Assembly: GCA_945957365.1 (NCBI GenBank)
Contig: CAMFKI010000002.1
Span: 372,001 to 436,000, forward strand
Direction: 5' to 3'
Length of the DNA stretch: 64,000 nt
Source of the DNA: an uncultured Alphaproteobacteria bacterium
GTDB taxonomy: Bacteria; Pseudomonadota; Alphaproteobacteria; Rhizobiales; Aestuariivirgaceae
Shown: positions 1-8,348 of the stretch, in pieces
Layout of the letters: each line of letters begins with the position of its first letter
Position numbering within the stretch: the stretch's first letter is position 1
The notes under the pieces: model-generated
What the model was told of the DNA's origin: nothing
Seen by the model: the letters and a program-made list of their open reading frames with translations, nothing else
Databases searched by the model: none
Position numbers and translations under genes: made by a program

Positions 1-279
1 AAACAGCGCATAGCCCTGGAACACCATGCCGAAGTTCCGCTTCTCGGGTGGCGTCGCGGCGATCGAGGCTCCTCCGACCAGGATGTCGCCCATGGAGATG
101 TCCTGGAAGCCCGCCAACATCATCAGCAGCGTCGTCTTGCCGGAGCCTGAGGGGCCCAGGAGCGTCAGGAATTCGCCGGCGCGGATATCGAGCGACACGC
201 CGTCGACGGCGGTCATCTTGCCATACTGCTTGGTGACGTTGCTGAAGACGACACCGATGCCGGCAGGTCCTGCGTTCAT
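1..279 (-). CDS. ABC transporter ATP-binding protein, N-terminal part (runs off window)
   Basis: The first 93 codons of a PotA/spermidine-putrescine-type ABC ATPase, cut by the window edge. The Walker A motif GPSGSGKT lies at about residues 42-49 and the Q-loop segment [10 protein letters not shown] at about 84-93. The start ATG overlaps the stop of the upstream beta-keto acid cleavage gene (ATGA), so the two are translationally coupled. By position it probably powers uptake of carnitine or another quaternary amine for the neighbouring pathway; the substrate is inferred from context only. The rest of the transporter lies outside the window. Confidence 0.85.
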   Translation of the reverse strand, partial: MNAGPAGIGVVFSNVTKQYGKMTAVDGVSLDIRAGEFLTLLGPSGSGKTTLLMMLAGFQDISMGDILVGGASIAATPPEKRNFGMVFQGYALF

Positions 280-1163
280 GCCTGTTTCTTGAGCCCGAGC
301 TTCTTGCGCGCCTCGGCCGGGGTCAGGACCCTTGCTCCCATGCGCTCGATGATCCCCACCACGCGCTCGACCAGCTGGGCATTGCTGGCGAGCACGCCAC
401 GGTCGAGATAGAGATTGTCCTCGAGGCCGACGCGCACGTTGCCGCCCATTGCCACCGCCGCGGCGGCCATCGGCATCTGCATGCGCGAAATGCCGAAGCT
501 CGCCCAGCTGGCATTGGCCGGCAGCTGGTCCTTCATCGCCTTCATGTTGTCGACCGACTGGTCGGCACCCCAGGGAATGCCGAGGCAGATCTGGAACATC
601 GGCGGATCGTCGATGAGGCCTTCCTTGATCAGTTGCCTGGCGAGACGGATGTGGCCGAGGTCGAACACTTCCAGCTCGGGCTTCACGCCCCACTCTTTCA
701 CCAGCGCGGCCATGCGGCGGAGATAGGGCGGTGTGGACATGTAGACATAGTTGCCGTCGCCGAAATTCATCGAGCCGCAGTCGAGGCTGCAGATCTCGGG
801 GCGCAGCATTTCGACGTGGCGGAGCCGTTCCTCCGGGCCGATCATGTCGGTGCCGGCGCCAGGCTTGCACGGGTCGTCCTCGCTGATCATCCAGTCCCCG
901 CCCATGCCGGCGGTGAGGTTGATGACGACGTCGGTACCGCTGGAGCGCACGATGTCGACGGCGCGCTTGAACAGTTCCGGATCGCGCGAGCCCTTACCGG
1001 TGGCAGGGTCACGCACATGCAGGTGCGCGGCGGTGGCACCGGCCTTGGCGGCATCGATGGCCGCCTGGGCGATCTGCTCCGGCGTCACCGGAACGCCGGG
1101 GTGCTTGCCGACCGTGTCACCGGCTCCGGTTACGGCACATGTCACGATGACGTCGAAGTTCAC
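276..1163 (-). CDS. Beta-keto acid cleavage enzyme (BKACE, DUF849), probably 3-dehydrocarnitine cleavage
   Basis: A 295-residue TIM-barrel protein of the BKACE/DUF849 family. These zinc enzymes condense a beta-keto acid with acetyl-CoA to give acetoacetate and a new CoA ester. The metal-binding HLHVRD motif (His47 and His49) and the family length are intact. Carnitine dehydrogenase, CaiD and a CdhR-type regulator lie next to it, so the likely substrate is 3-dehydrocarnitine, giving betainyl-CoA. It is the first gene of a minus-strand operon with the ABC ATPase and is divergent from the regulator at 1275. Substrate assignment rests on context; other BKACE members use different keto acids. Confidence 0.85.
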   Translation of the reverse strand: MNFDVIVTCAVTGAGDTVGKHPGVPVTPEQIAQAAIDAAKAGATAAHLHVRDPATGKGSRDPELFKRAVDIVRSSGTDVVINLTAGMGGDWMISEDDPCKPGAGTDMIGPEERLRHVEMLRPEICSLDCGSMNFGDGNYVYMSTPPYLRRMAALVKEWGVKPELEVFDLGHIRLARQLIKEGLIDDPPMFQICLGIPWGADQSVDNMKAMKDQLPANASWASFGISRMQMPMAAAAVAMGGNVRVGLEDNLYLDRGVLASNAQLVERVVGIIERMGARVLTPAEARKKLGLKKQA

Positions 1164-1212
1164 GCTGTCACTCCCTTGGCATTTTTTGCTTATGCGCGAA
1201 ATGATTTGCCCG

Positions 1213-1228
1213 AACGCTTCGGAGCGTT
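1213..1228. promoter_or_regulatory. Inverted repeat in the cdhR/BKACE divergent promoter region
   Basis: A perfect 6-bp inverted repeat AACGCT-TCGG-AGCGTT in the 111-bp gap between the divergent BKACE and CdhR-like genes. It could be an operator or a hairpin in the 5' leader of the regulator mRNA. No protein can be assigned to it from sequence alone. Confidence 0.35.
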
Positions 1229-1274
1229 ATAGAATTTTCGCCATCAATTCGTTTTTTTCGTCGGTCACGGAATC

Positions 1275-2339
1275 ATGGCGCAATCGGCTGATGGCGGGAC
1301 GGCGGCGGGCGACCTCACGCGGGTGAGCTTCGTCCTCATCCCGCGCTTCAACATGATGACGCTCACCATGCTGATGGAGCCGATGCGCATCGCCAACTAT
1401 CTTGCACCGCACAAACTCTATGACTGGGATTTCCGCGCCACCGTCACCGGACAGGTGCAGGCCAGCAACGGCCTGAGCGTCGCCTGCCGCGGGATCGACG
1501 AGGAGGGTCTGCCGAAGCCCGGCATCATCGCGGTGTGCGGCAGTTGGGGAGCCGAGCACCTCAACGACCAGCGGCTGTTCCGCTGGCTCAGGAAGAATGC
1601 CCGCGCCCAGGTGCAGATGATCGCCGTCGAGCTCGGCATCTATGCCTTCGCCAAGGCCGGCCTCGTCACCGATCAGAAGGTGACGACGCACTGGTCGATG
1701 ATGGCAGGCCTCGCCGAGGCCCATCCTGCCCTCGAAGTGGTGGAGCAGCTCTACTCCGTCGACAAGCCGGTGATGACCTGCGCGGGGGGCACCGCCGGGC
1801 TCGACCTGATGCTGCATATCGTCAGTCGCACCAATGGCGACCAGCTTGCCGCCGAGATCGCCAACCAGGTGATGCACCATCCGCGCCGCCCGCCGGAATC
1901 GCTGCAGCGCCATGCGACGGGCGGCAAGCACGACGACGTTCACCAGACGGTGCGTGCCGCCATGACGCTGCTGGAAGGCCGCATCGAGGACCCCACGCCC
2001 GTGCCGCGGGTCTGTCGCGAACTCGGGGTATCGCAGCGCAAGCTCGAGCGCCTGTTCAAGCGCGACATCGGCTGCACCATCGTGCAGTACTCGAAATTGC
2101 TGCGGCTGCAGTATGCGCGCGTGCTGCTGAGTTCGACGCGCATGTCGATCCGCGAGGTCTCTGCCGCCTGCGGCTTCAACTCGATGTCCTATTTTTCGCA
2201 GAGTTTCCTGCAGGCCTTCGGCAAGAAGCCGAGCGAATACCGCCAGGCCTGGCCGGAGCAGGATGCGGCACCCTCGTGGCCGGGCACCGTCTATTCCTTC
2301 CTGCAGACGGTGCGGGGCAAGCCCCGCGCGCGCCCCTAA
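1275..2339 (+). CDS. cdhR: GlxA-family AraC-type transcriptional regulator, CdhR-like
   Basis: A 354-residue regulator with an N-terminal DJ-1/PfpI (class I glutamine amidotransferase-like) sensor domain, about residues 15-190. The C-terminal AraC helix-turn-helix pair is about residues 230-330 (RKLERLFKRDIG and IREVSAACGFNSMSYFSQSF). This is the architecture of CdhR and GbdR, which activate carnitine and betaine catabolic genes. It lies between the BKACE gene (divergent) and the carnitine dehydrogenase gene (convergent, 4-bp overlap of the 3' ends), supporting a role as the carnitine-responsive activator. The exact inducer is inferred. Confidence 0.8.
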   Translation: MAQSADGGTAAGDLTRVSFVLIPRFNMMTLTMLMEPMRIANYLAPHKLYDWDFRATVTGQVQASNGLSVACRGIDEEGLPKPGIIAVCGSWGAEHLNDQRLFRWLRKNARAQVQMIAVELGIYAFAKAGLVTDQKVTTHWSMMAGLAEAHPALEVVEQLYSVDKPVMTCAGGTAGLDLMLHIVSRTNGDQLAAEIANQVMHHPRRPPESLQRHATGGKHDDVHQTVRAAMTLLEGRIEDPTPVPRVCRELGVSQRKLERLFKRDIGCTIVQYSKLLRLQYARVLLSSTRMSIREVSAACGFNSMSYFSQSFLQAFGKKPSEYRQAWPEQDAAPSWPGTVYSFLQTVRGKPRARP

Positions 2340-3289
2340 GCGCCGGCGCGCGCCGCGCGCACCGCCTTCAGCACGCCGACGATGGCGCGGTCACGCTCGG
2401 CGGCCATGTCCTCGAAGTGGCGGCCCGCGGCAATGGCGTTGCAGCCGTCCACCATGCGGTCGCGCAGCTCCCTGGTGAGTTCGGGCGCCTCGAGCCTGGT
2501 CCACGGCAGCTTCAGCGCCGGGCCGAACTGATCGAGGTTGGTGGCCATGCCGCCTTCGCCGCAGGCCACGTGGAAGGCCATGCACTGGCCCTGGATGGCC
2601 AGTCGCGGGGCTGGACCATTCATGAGAGCGATGTCGATGTCCTCCGGTGTTGCCTCGCCATTGGCCACCATGTGCAACGCCTCGCGCCACAGCGCCTCCT
2701 GCAGCCTGGTGGCGACGAAGCCGGGGATTTCCTTCTTCATCACCAGCGGCGCCTTGCCGGCATGGGCATAGAAGTCGCGCGCCCAGGCCACCACCCCGGG
2801 CGCCGTCTTCTTGCCGCCGATGATCTCGACCAGCGGCAGCAGGTAGGGCGGATTGAAGGGATGGCCGATCACCGTGCGCTCCGGCGTCGGGCACAGCGCC
2901 TGGATGTCGGTCATCATCAGGCCCGAGGTGCTCGAGGCAATCACCACGCCTTCGGGCACGATGCGGCCCAGCGTCTCGTAGAGCTTCTGCTTAAGTTCCA
3001 GCCGCTCCGGCGCGCTTTCCTGCACGAAGCCGGCATGGGCGACGGCCACGTCGAGCTTGTCGGTCAATGTGAGCCGGTCGCGCGAGGCGCCCGGTGCAAG
3101 GCCGAGCGCGGTGAGGCTGATCCATGCGGTGTCGAGGACCTTGCGGTAGGCCGCCTCCTCGCTCATCGAATGGACATAGCCCGAGACGTCATAGCCGCGC
3201 GCCAGGAAATGCGCCGCCCAGCCTGCTCCGATCGGCCCGCCGCCGATGCTCGCCACCTTGGTCACTGCCGTCACGGCTGGCCTTGTCAT
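2336..3289 (-). CDS. lcdH: L-carnitine 3-dehydrogenase
   Basis: A 317-residue protein of the 3-hydroxyacyl-CoA dehydrogenase superfamily that matches carnitine dehydrogenases (L-carnitine + NAD+ to 3-dehydrocarnitine). The N-terminal NAD-binding motif GGGPIGAGWA is at about residues 15-24, the GHPFNPPYLLPLVEIIGG segment in mid-protein, and the C-terminal helical domain follows. The ATG at 3289 is chosen because the Rossmann fold begins about 10 residues later and the crotonase stop lies 2 bp upstream; the open frame continues upstream without family similarity. It supplies the substrate for the BKACE at 276-1163. Confidence 0.88.
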   Translation of the reverse strand: MTRPAVTAVTKVASIGGGPIGAGWAAHFLARGYDVSGYVHSMSEEAAYRKVLDTAWISLTALGLAPGASRDRLTLTDKLDVAVAHAGFVQESAPERLELKQKLYETLGRIVPEGVVIASSTSGLMMTDIQALCPTPERTVIGHPFNPPYLLPLVEIIGGKKTAPGVVAWARDFYAHAGKAPLVMKKEIPGFVATRLQEALWREALHMVANGEATPEDIDIALMNGPAPRLAIQGQCMAFHVACGEGGMATNLDQFGPALKLPWTRLEAPELTRELRDRMVDGCNAIAAGRHFEDMAAERDRAIVGVLKAVRAARAGA

Positions 3290-3291
3290 CG

Positions 3292-4110
3292 CTATTTCCC
3301 CTTGAACACCGGCTCGCGTTTCTCGACGAAGGCCTTCACGCCCTCGGCGGCGTCTTCCGACTTGAGCATGGCGCGGTAAACCGGCAGGTCGCCCTTGCGC
3401 ATCGTTTCGAAGGTCTCGCGCAGCGGCCTGCACTCGATGGCGCGCAGCACCTCCTTCACCGTCTGCATGGCGAGCGGCGCGGATCTTGCGAGCTGCGTTG
3501 CCCAGGCCCGCGCTTCCGCCATCAGGTCGGCGGCGGGGACCACCTTGTTGACGAGGCCGTAGCGGGCCGCTTCGTCGGCACCCATGCGGCGGCCGAGCAG
3601 CAGCATCTCCATGGCGATGTTGTAGGGCAGCCGCCGCGGCAGGCGCTGCAGCGCGCCGGCATCCGGCACGATGCCGAGCGGCATCTCGGGCAGGGCGAAC
3701 TGCACGTGGTCGGCCGCGATCACCAGGTCGCATGACAGTGCAATTTCGAAGCCGCCGCCAATGGCGAGGCCATTGAGGGCCGCGATCACCGGCTTGTTGA
3801 GAGTCCAGTTCTCCGTGAGGCCGGCGAAGCCGCCATCGCCGTAGTCACCGTCTTCCCACCAGTTGTCGAGCTTGATGTCGCCGGCGTTCAGTGCCTTCAG
3901 GTCCCACCCGGCGGAGAAGATCTTCTCGCCCGCCGCGGTGAGGATGCCGATGCGCAGCTCCGGATCCTCGCGCAGCAGCGCGAAGGCCTCGGCCATCTCG
4001 CGGCTCATCGCATGGTCGATGGCGTTGACCTTGGGCTTGTTGAGCTTGACCTCGAGGATGTGGCCGTTGCGGGTGACTTCGACGAAACTCGGCATGGCAG
4101 GCGCACTCAC
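3292..4110 (-). CDS. caiD: Carnitinyl-CoA dehydratase / crotonobetainyl-CoA hydratase (CaiD-like)
   Basis: A 272-residue enoyl-CoA hydratase/isomerase family protein. It resembles E. coli CaiD along its length, including GEKIFSAGWDLKA (CoA-binding/oxyanion-hole region), GGGFEIALSCDLVIAAD, FALPEMPLGIVPD and the C-terminal KREPVFKG. CaiD interconverts crotonobetainyl-CoA and carnitinyl-CoA, so this locus may feed crotonobetaine into carnitine before oxidation. No CaiB-type CoA transferase or CaiC ligase is visible here; they would have to lie elsewhere. Its start overlaps the upstream monooxygenase stop by 4 bp, and carnitine dehydrogenase follows 2 bp downstream. Confidence 0.85.
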   Translation of the reverse strand: MSAPAMPSFVEVTRNGHILEVKLNKPKVNAIDHAMSREMAEAFALLREDPELRIGILTAAGEKIFSAGWDLKALNAGDIKLDNWWEDGDYGDGGFAGLTENWTLNKPVIAALNGLAIGGGFEIALSCDLVIAADHVQFALPEMPLGIVPDAGALQRLPRRLPYNIAMEMLLLGRRMGADEAARYGLVNKVVPAADLMAEARAWATQLARSAPLAMQTVKEVLRAIECRPLRETFETMRKGDLPVYRAMLKSEDAAEGVKAFVEKREPVFKGK

Positions 4111-5144
4111 GAGAAGGCCGGGATCACTTCCTTGCAGAACAGCTCGAGCGAGCGCTTCTGCTCCTTCAGGCCCAGCCCGAGGCTGGCGTAGTAGGTGAAC
4201 TCATCCACCCCCAGCGTCTCATAGGGCTTGAGCTTGGCGATCACCTCGTCGGGCGTGCCGAACATCAGGTTGGTCGACAGCATCTTGGGGTCGTATTCGG
4301 TTCGGTTGGCGATCTCGTGCAGGTCCACTTCCTTGGGAAAGCCGTTCTTCACGTCGCCGAGGTTCTTGAACAGGTTCTCGAACTGCCCGAGCTGGCGCTG
4401 CGCCGCTCTTACCGGCACCATCCAGTCGTCCTTGCGGTCATAGAGGGCAGTGTGGCGCATCATGGCGAAGATCGGACGCGTCTTGCCGGGATTGGCGGCC
4501 ATCGCCTCATCGAGGCGCGACTTGTAGAGTTCCGCCTCGCTCATGGGCCGGGTGAGCGGCCAGGACATGATGTTGAGCCCGTGCTTCACCGCGAAGTCGT
4601 AGGTGATCGGCGCACGCGCCGCGACCCACAGCGGCGGATGCGGCTTCTGCAGCGGCTTGGGCACCGAGGTGGAGGTCGGGAACTGCCAGAACTCACCCTT
4701 GTGCTCATAGTCGCCCTGCCACAGGGCGAGCACGGCGGGCAGCATCTCCTGCATGTATTTCCAGCCATCGGTCTGCTTGAGGCCGGGGTGCATGCGGTCG
4801 AACTCGCGCTGGTAGGCGCCCGATCCGATGCCGAACTCCAGCCGTCCGCCGGAGATCAGGTCGCAGAAGGCCGCCTCGCCGGCGAGCTTGATGGGGTGCC
4901 AGTAGGGCGCCACCGCCACGGCGGTGCCGAGGCGGATGGTCGAGGTGTGCTCGCCCCACCAGGTGAGGATCTGGAACGGGTCCGGAGCGATGGTCATCTC
5001 AAGGGCATGGTGTTCCGCCGCCCACACGATGTTGAAGCCGCCGGCCTCCGCTATCTGCACCATTTCGAGGGTGTGGCGGGCGACCTCGCGCATGTCGAGG
5101 CCGTCGTCCATGCGTTCGAGGTTGATGGCGAGCTGGAATTTCAT
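4107..5144 (-). CDS. LLM-class flavin-dependent oxidoreductase
   Basis: A 345-residue bacterial-luciferase-like TIM barrel with the family's N-terminal WAAEHH motif, the GRLEFGIGSG segment and the PPLWVAARAP strand. These enzymes use reduced FMN supplied by a separate reductase. It is the first gene of a three-gene operon with caiD and carnitine dehydrogenase, preceded by a strong ribosome binding site AGGAGGG. A flavin monooxygenase has no defined step in the standard carnitine pathway, so its substrate is unknown; an N-methylated or related amine is a guess from context. Confidence 0.8.
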   Translation of the reverse strand: MKFQLAINLERMDDGLDMREVARHTLEMVQIAEAGGFNIVWAAEHHALEMTIAPDPFQILTWWGEHTSTIRLGTAVAVAPYWHPIKLAGEAAFCDLISGGRLEFGIGSGAYQREFDRMHPGLKQTDGWKYMQEMLPAVLALWQGDYEHKGEFWQFPTSTSVPKPLQKPHPPLWVAARAPITYDFAVKHGLNIMSWPLTRPMSEAELYKSRLDEAMAANPGKTRPIFAMMRHTALYDRKDDWMVPVRAAQRQLGQFENLFKNLGDVKNGFPKEVDLHEIANRTEYDPKMLSTNLMFGTPDEVIAKLKPYETLGVDEFTYYASLGLGLKEQKRSLELFCKEVIPAFS

Positions 5145-5254
5145 GTGGTCCCTCCTGGCGTCCGGCGCTTCTGCGAGCGCTGCGATGAGTGTGAGTCCCG
5201 CCCGCCGTTCAGGTTGTCAGAAATCCGACAGCAACGCAGGGAATTCGCCGGGCA

Positions 5255-6376
5255 TCAGGCAAGCTGCCGCAGCAGGCCGGACAGGGCCTCGATGATCGCG
5301 GCGAAGTGCCCGTCGCGCTCGCCATACGCCGTCTCGAGCACGCTGAAGAAGGCGGCGGCAATGTGCCGTGCAGGATCGACCATGAGGAACTGGCCCGCAT
5401 AGCCGGGGTGGCCGACCCAGGTGCCGTTGCTCATCAGATGATTGCGATAGCGCAGCGTGGGCGAGCCGCCATAGCGCGTCCCCGCGCCGCTCATGGCATC
5501 CCGCAGGAAGGGGCCGCCGCAGCGCGCGATGAGCAGGCCGTAGCGCGCAAGGTCGCGCGCTGTCATCATGCCACCACCGCTGAGGACCGGCACGCCGTGG
5601 CAATCGGCCGAAATGTGGAAAGCCGCCTCGAGCCCGGCCGCGGTGACGATCTCCTCGACATGCGATGCGAGGCTCCGCCCGCTGGCGCGCTCGATCACCC
5701 AGCCAAGCATGTCCGTGTTGGGCGACGCATAGAGTGTGTCGCGGCCGTCACCACGTTCAGCCGCCACCAGACCCGCGGCGAAGCTGCGCACACCGAACTC
5801 GGCCTCGCCTGCGGGCGGCAACCGCCAGCCCATTGCGATCTCCTGGCGCGCATAGCCCACCGCTGCGCCACGGGGCGGGCAAGGTGCATAAGGGGCCGCA
5901 TAGTCTTCGGCAAAATTGCTCGCGACGTCCATGTCCAGCACCTGCTGCACCGTCGCATCGGCATAGGCCTCGCCGGCCTCCGGCACATACTGGCCGACAC
6001 GCAGCGCGGGGTCCACGCACCCCGAAGTCACGAGTTTCCCCAGCGCGAGATGCACGAAGGTCTTGGTGATCGACTGCATGCTGTGCAGCTGGTCGGTGCC
6101 GAAGTCCGCGGCATTGCGCGCCAGCACAATGCGATCGCCGTGCGCCACGACAAGGGCGCAGAATCCTTCCATGCGCAGCAGTCTCCCGACGTCCGGCTGG
6201 CGTGCCAGCCCCGGGTCTTCGGATAAGGTGAGTGGCAGCACTGCCGGGGCGCGGAAGCTCAGTCCGCGGCGCTGAATGTCGGTGAGCTTGCGGAAACTCT
6301 GACGCCGCCGCTGCGGCGTGTTCCACAAGGCCAGCCGCTGCGGATCGACGTCGAGATCAGGATTGCGAAGCATCAT
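5255..6376 (-). CDS. Serine hydrolase of the class C beta-lactamase family
   Basis: A 373-residue beta-lactamase-fold (COG1680) protein. The SxxK nucleophile motif is SITK (Ser102, Lys105), a tyrosine-containing YASPNTD segment stands for the second motif, and HPGYAGQF fits the third (KTG/HxG) box. No signal peptide is visible, so it is probably cytoplasmic and acts as an esterase or amidase rather than in antibiotic resistance. Its first 20 bp overlap the end of the upstream carboxymuconolactone-decarboxylase-like gene. Substrate unknown. Confidence 0.82.
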   Translation of the reverse strand: MMLRNPDLDVDPQRLALWNTPQRRRQSFRKLTDIQRRGLSFRAPAVLPLTLSEDPGLARQPDVGRLLRMEGFCALVVAHGDRIVLARNAADFGTDQLHSMQSITKTFVHLALGKLVTSGCVDPALRVGQYVPEAGEAYADATVQQVLDMDVASNFAEDYAAPYAPCPPRGAAVGYARQEIAMGWRLPPAGEAEFGVRSFAAGLVAAERGDGRDTLYASPNTDMLGWVIERASGRSLASHVEEIVTAAGLEAAFHISADCHGVPVLSGGGMMTARDLARYGLLIARCGGPFLRDAMSGAGTRYGGSPTLRYRNHLMSNGTWVGHPGYAGQFLMVDPARHIAAAFFSVLETAYGERDGHFAAIIEALSGLLRQLA

Positions 6377-6761
6377 CGATCGGCAGCAGCCCCCGCTCGG
6401 TCAGCACCTTGCGCGCGACGCGGAAACACTCCAGCGCCTGAGGCACCCCGCAATAGATCCCGACCACATGGATGATGGCGCGGATCTCAGCCGCTGTCAC
6501 ACCGTTGTTGATGGCGCCGCCGCAGTGGATCTCCCATTCGTGCATCTTGCCCAGTGCGCCGAGCATCGCCAGGTTCATCATCGAACGCGTCTTTGCATCG
6601 ATCGTCTCGTCGCCCCAGCCGAAGCCCCAGCACCATGCGGTCATCGCCTCCTGGAAGGGGCGTGTCAGGGAATCGGCGGAGGCCAGGTTCTTCTCCACAT
6701 ACGCCTCGCCAAGCGTCGCCTTCCTCTTCCGCAATCCGCTATCGAAGAGCTTGTCATCCAT
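6357..6761 (-). CDS. Carboxymuconolactone decarboxylase family protein
   Basis: A 134-residue all-alpha protein of the CMD/AhpD-like family, close in length and pattern to PcaC (4-carboxymuconolactone decarboxylase), with the conserved HEWEIHCGGAINNGVTAAEI stretch. True PcaC acts in protocatechuate breakdown, but no other beta-ketoadipate gene lies nearby. A homologous decarboxylase or isomerase of unknown substrate, paired with the downstream serine hydrolase, is as likely. First gene of a two-gene minus-strand operon. Confidence 0.8.
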   Translation of the reverse strand: MDDKLFDSGLRKRKATLGEAYVEKNLASADSLTRPFQEAMTAWCWGFGWGDETIDAKTRSMMNLAMLGALGKMHEWEIHCGGAINNGVTAAEIRAIIHVVGIYCGVPQALECFRVARKVLTERGLLPIDDASQS

Positions 6762-7280
6762 CTGATCACTCCCACCAACTTCAATCTTTCGCAGTTATGG
6801 ATCGCTGGAGCCGTGCGAGTCGACCGAAGATATGTCCGGGTTCCGGTGCTGTGTGAAGGGGGGTACGTGCCATGCAACAATCCTTCGCCATCTCAGTATG
6901 GGCGGACCGTATATCAGGCACCTCGGACGTTCTTGCTTCGAGCTGGGATGAGTAGGGCTGGAGCATCTGTATTCATGGCACGCCATGCGGAACGACGACC
7001 TACCTTCTATACCATAGATATTGTTCAAGAATTCATTCGAGCGAAATGGCGCACGCTGCGCGAGAAGTCAGTTGTGAATCCGCGATGGAACACTGTCGGC
7101 CCAAAGCGTGCCGAAGCAGATCGCCGTCAAGCATGCCCTCAAAGCGAGATTGACGCCGCGCTTGAGAAGCATGCGATCGGCGCCCGTTCGGCCTCGGGCC
7201 CTGGGCTGAGCGAGATGCCGGCCGGCTGGAAGGAGTCCTCGCGCTGTGTCCCCGGGGCCGGCACGATGGGACCCGGCATG
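6762..7280. other. 519-bp gap with no recognisable gene
   Basis: Between the CMD-family gene and the zinc dehydrogenase stop. The middle (about 6990-7060) is richer in A and T than its surroundings. No reading frame on either strand resembles a known family, and I see no strong terminator or tRNA. It should contain the promoter of the CMD/serine hydrolase operon. It may also hold decayed sequence that I cannot identify. Confidence 0.4.
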
Positions 7281-8306
7281 TCAGTCGAACGATATCATTG
7301 CCTTGATCAGGCTGTCCTTGTCATGCGCCCATCGCGGCAGAAGGGTCGAGACCTGCTCGAATGAGGATCGATGCGTGATGAGCGCATTCACGGGCACCGA
7401 CCTCGTCCGAATGGCGGAGATCACGGTCCCGAAATCGTCCGGCGTTGCGTTGCGGCTGGCCAGAAGCGTCATCTCCCGCTTGTGAAAGTCCGGATCGAAG
7501 AAGGAGATGCGGTCCTTGACGAGCCCAACCAGCACGTAGGTCCCGCCATGTGCTGCGAAGTCGAATGAAGCCTCCATCGACCGGGAATTGCCCGTCGCGT
7601 CGAAGACCAGATCGAAGCCATCATTGCCGGTTGCCTGGCGAATCCTGGCTTGAGCGTCACCATCCGCCAGGATCACATTCGCAATGCCGCCCACCTTGCT
7701 CGAGAGGTCCAGGCGGCTCTGGTCGCGGTCCACGAGCCAGACCTCTGCTCCAGCCAGTCTCGCGAAGATCGCAGCACCGAGACCGATCGGACCCGCACCC
7801 ACGACCACGGTTCTGCTGCCCGGGCGGAGCCCGCTGCGCCGCACCGCATGTGCGCCGATGGCCAGGAACTCCACAGAGGCCGCATCGTCTGCCGACAGTC
7901 CCTCGGCAGGCAGAAGATTGGCTTCCGGAAGCGCCAGGTATTCGACCATTCCTCCGTCGCGATGCACGCCCAGAACCGCAATGTTCATGCAGCAGTTCGA
8001 CTTCCCCTGCCGGCAGGCATGGCACGTGCCGCAGACGATGTAGGGGTTGACCACGACGGCATCGCCCTGCCTGAACTGCGAGCCGGGGCCCGCTTCCTCG
8101 ACTGTGGCCGCGAGTTCGTGCCCCATGACCCGGGGATATTGCAGGAACGGGTGGAGCCCCTCGTAGATATGATAGTCCGTGCCGCAGATCCCGATGCGGC
8201 TGATCCGGACGATAGCCTCACCTGCGCCGCGCGAGGGGAGTGGGCGCTGCTCGACGGCGATCTCGCCGGGCTTCTTGCAGACGATGGCTTTCATGGTGGC
8301 TGGCAT
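7281..8306 (-). CDS. Zinc-dependent alcohol/polyol dehydrogenase (MDR family)
   Basis: A 341-residue medium-chain dehydrogenase. It has the catalytic-zinc segment GICGTDYHIYEG plus GHEL, a four-cysteine structural zinc loop (C-x2-C-x2-C-x6-C, around residues 92-105), and the NAD(P) Rossmann motif VVVGAGPIGLGAA. It follows the ribose-type ABC transporter by 42 bp, so it probably oxidises the imported sugar or polyol (L-threonine, sorbitol or galactonate-type dehydrogenases are relatives). An alternative start is the ATG four codons downstream at 8294. Confidence 0.85.
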   Translation of the reverse strand: MPATMKAIVCKKPGEIAVEQRPLPSRGAGEAIVRISRIGICGTDYHIYEGLHPFLQYPRVMGHELAATVEEAGPGSQFRQGDAVVVNPYIVCGTCHACRQGKSNCCMNIAVLGVHRDGGMVEYLALPEANLLPAEGLSADDAASVEFLAIGAHAVRRSGLRPGSRTVVVGAGPIGLGAAIFARLAGAEVWLVDRDQSRLDLSSKVGGIANVILADGDAQARIRQATGNDGFDLVFDATGNSRSMEASFDFAAHGGTYVLVGLVKDRISFFDPDFHKREMTLLASRNATPDDFGTVISAIRTRSVPVNALITHRSSFEQVSTLLPRWAHDKDSLIKAMISFD

Positions 8307-8348
8307 GCCCGTTCCAGTTCCTGAGATCGCATTGCGCGGCCCGCGGGG

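Noticed and set aside
1535..3379. 614-codon plus-strand open frame over cdhR and carnitine dehydrogenase
   Set aside because: Arg/Ala-rich shadow in another frame of two clear genes; no domain.
5255..6376. Antibiotic-resistance beta-lactamase
   Set aside because: Has the SxxK fold but lacks a signal peptide and typical class C motifs; serine hydrolase of this large family is the safer call.
6318..7364. 348-codon plus-strand open frame spanning the gap at 6.8-7.3 kb
   Set aside because: Starts opposite the CMD and serine hydrolase genes and shows no family pattern through the gap; not supported as a gene.
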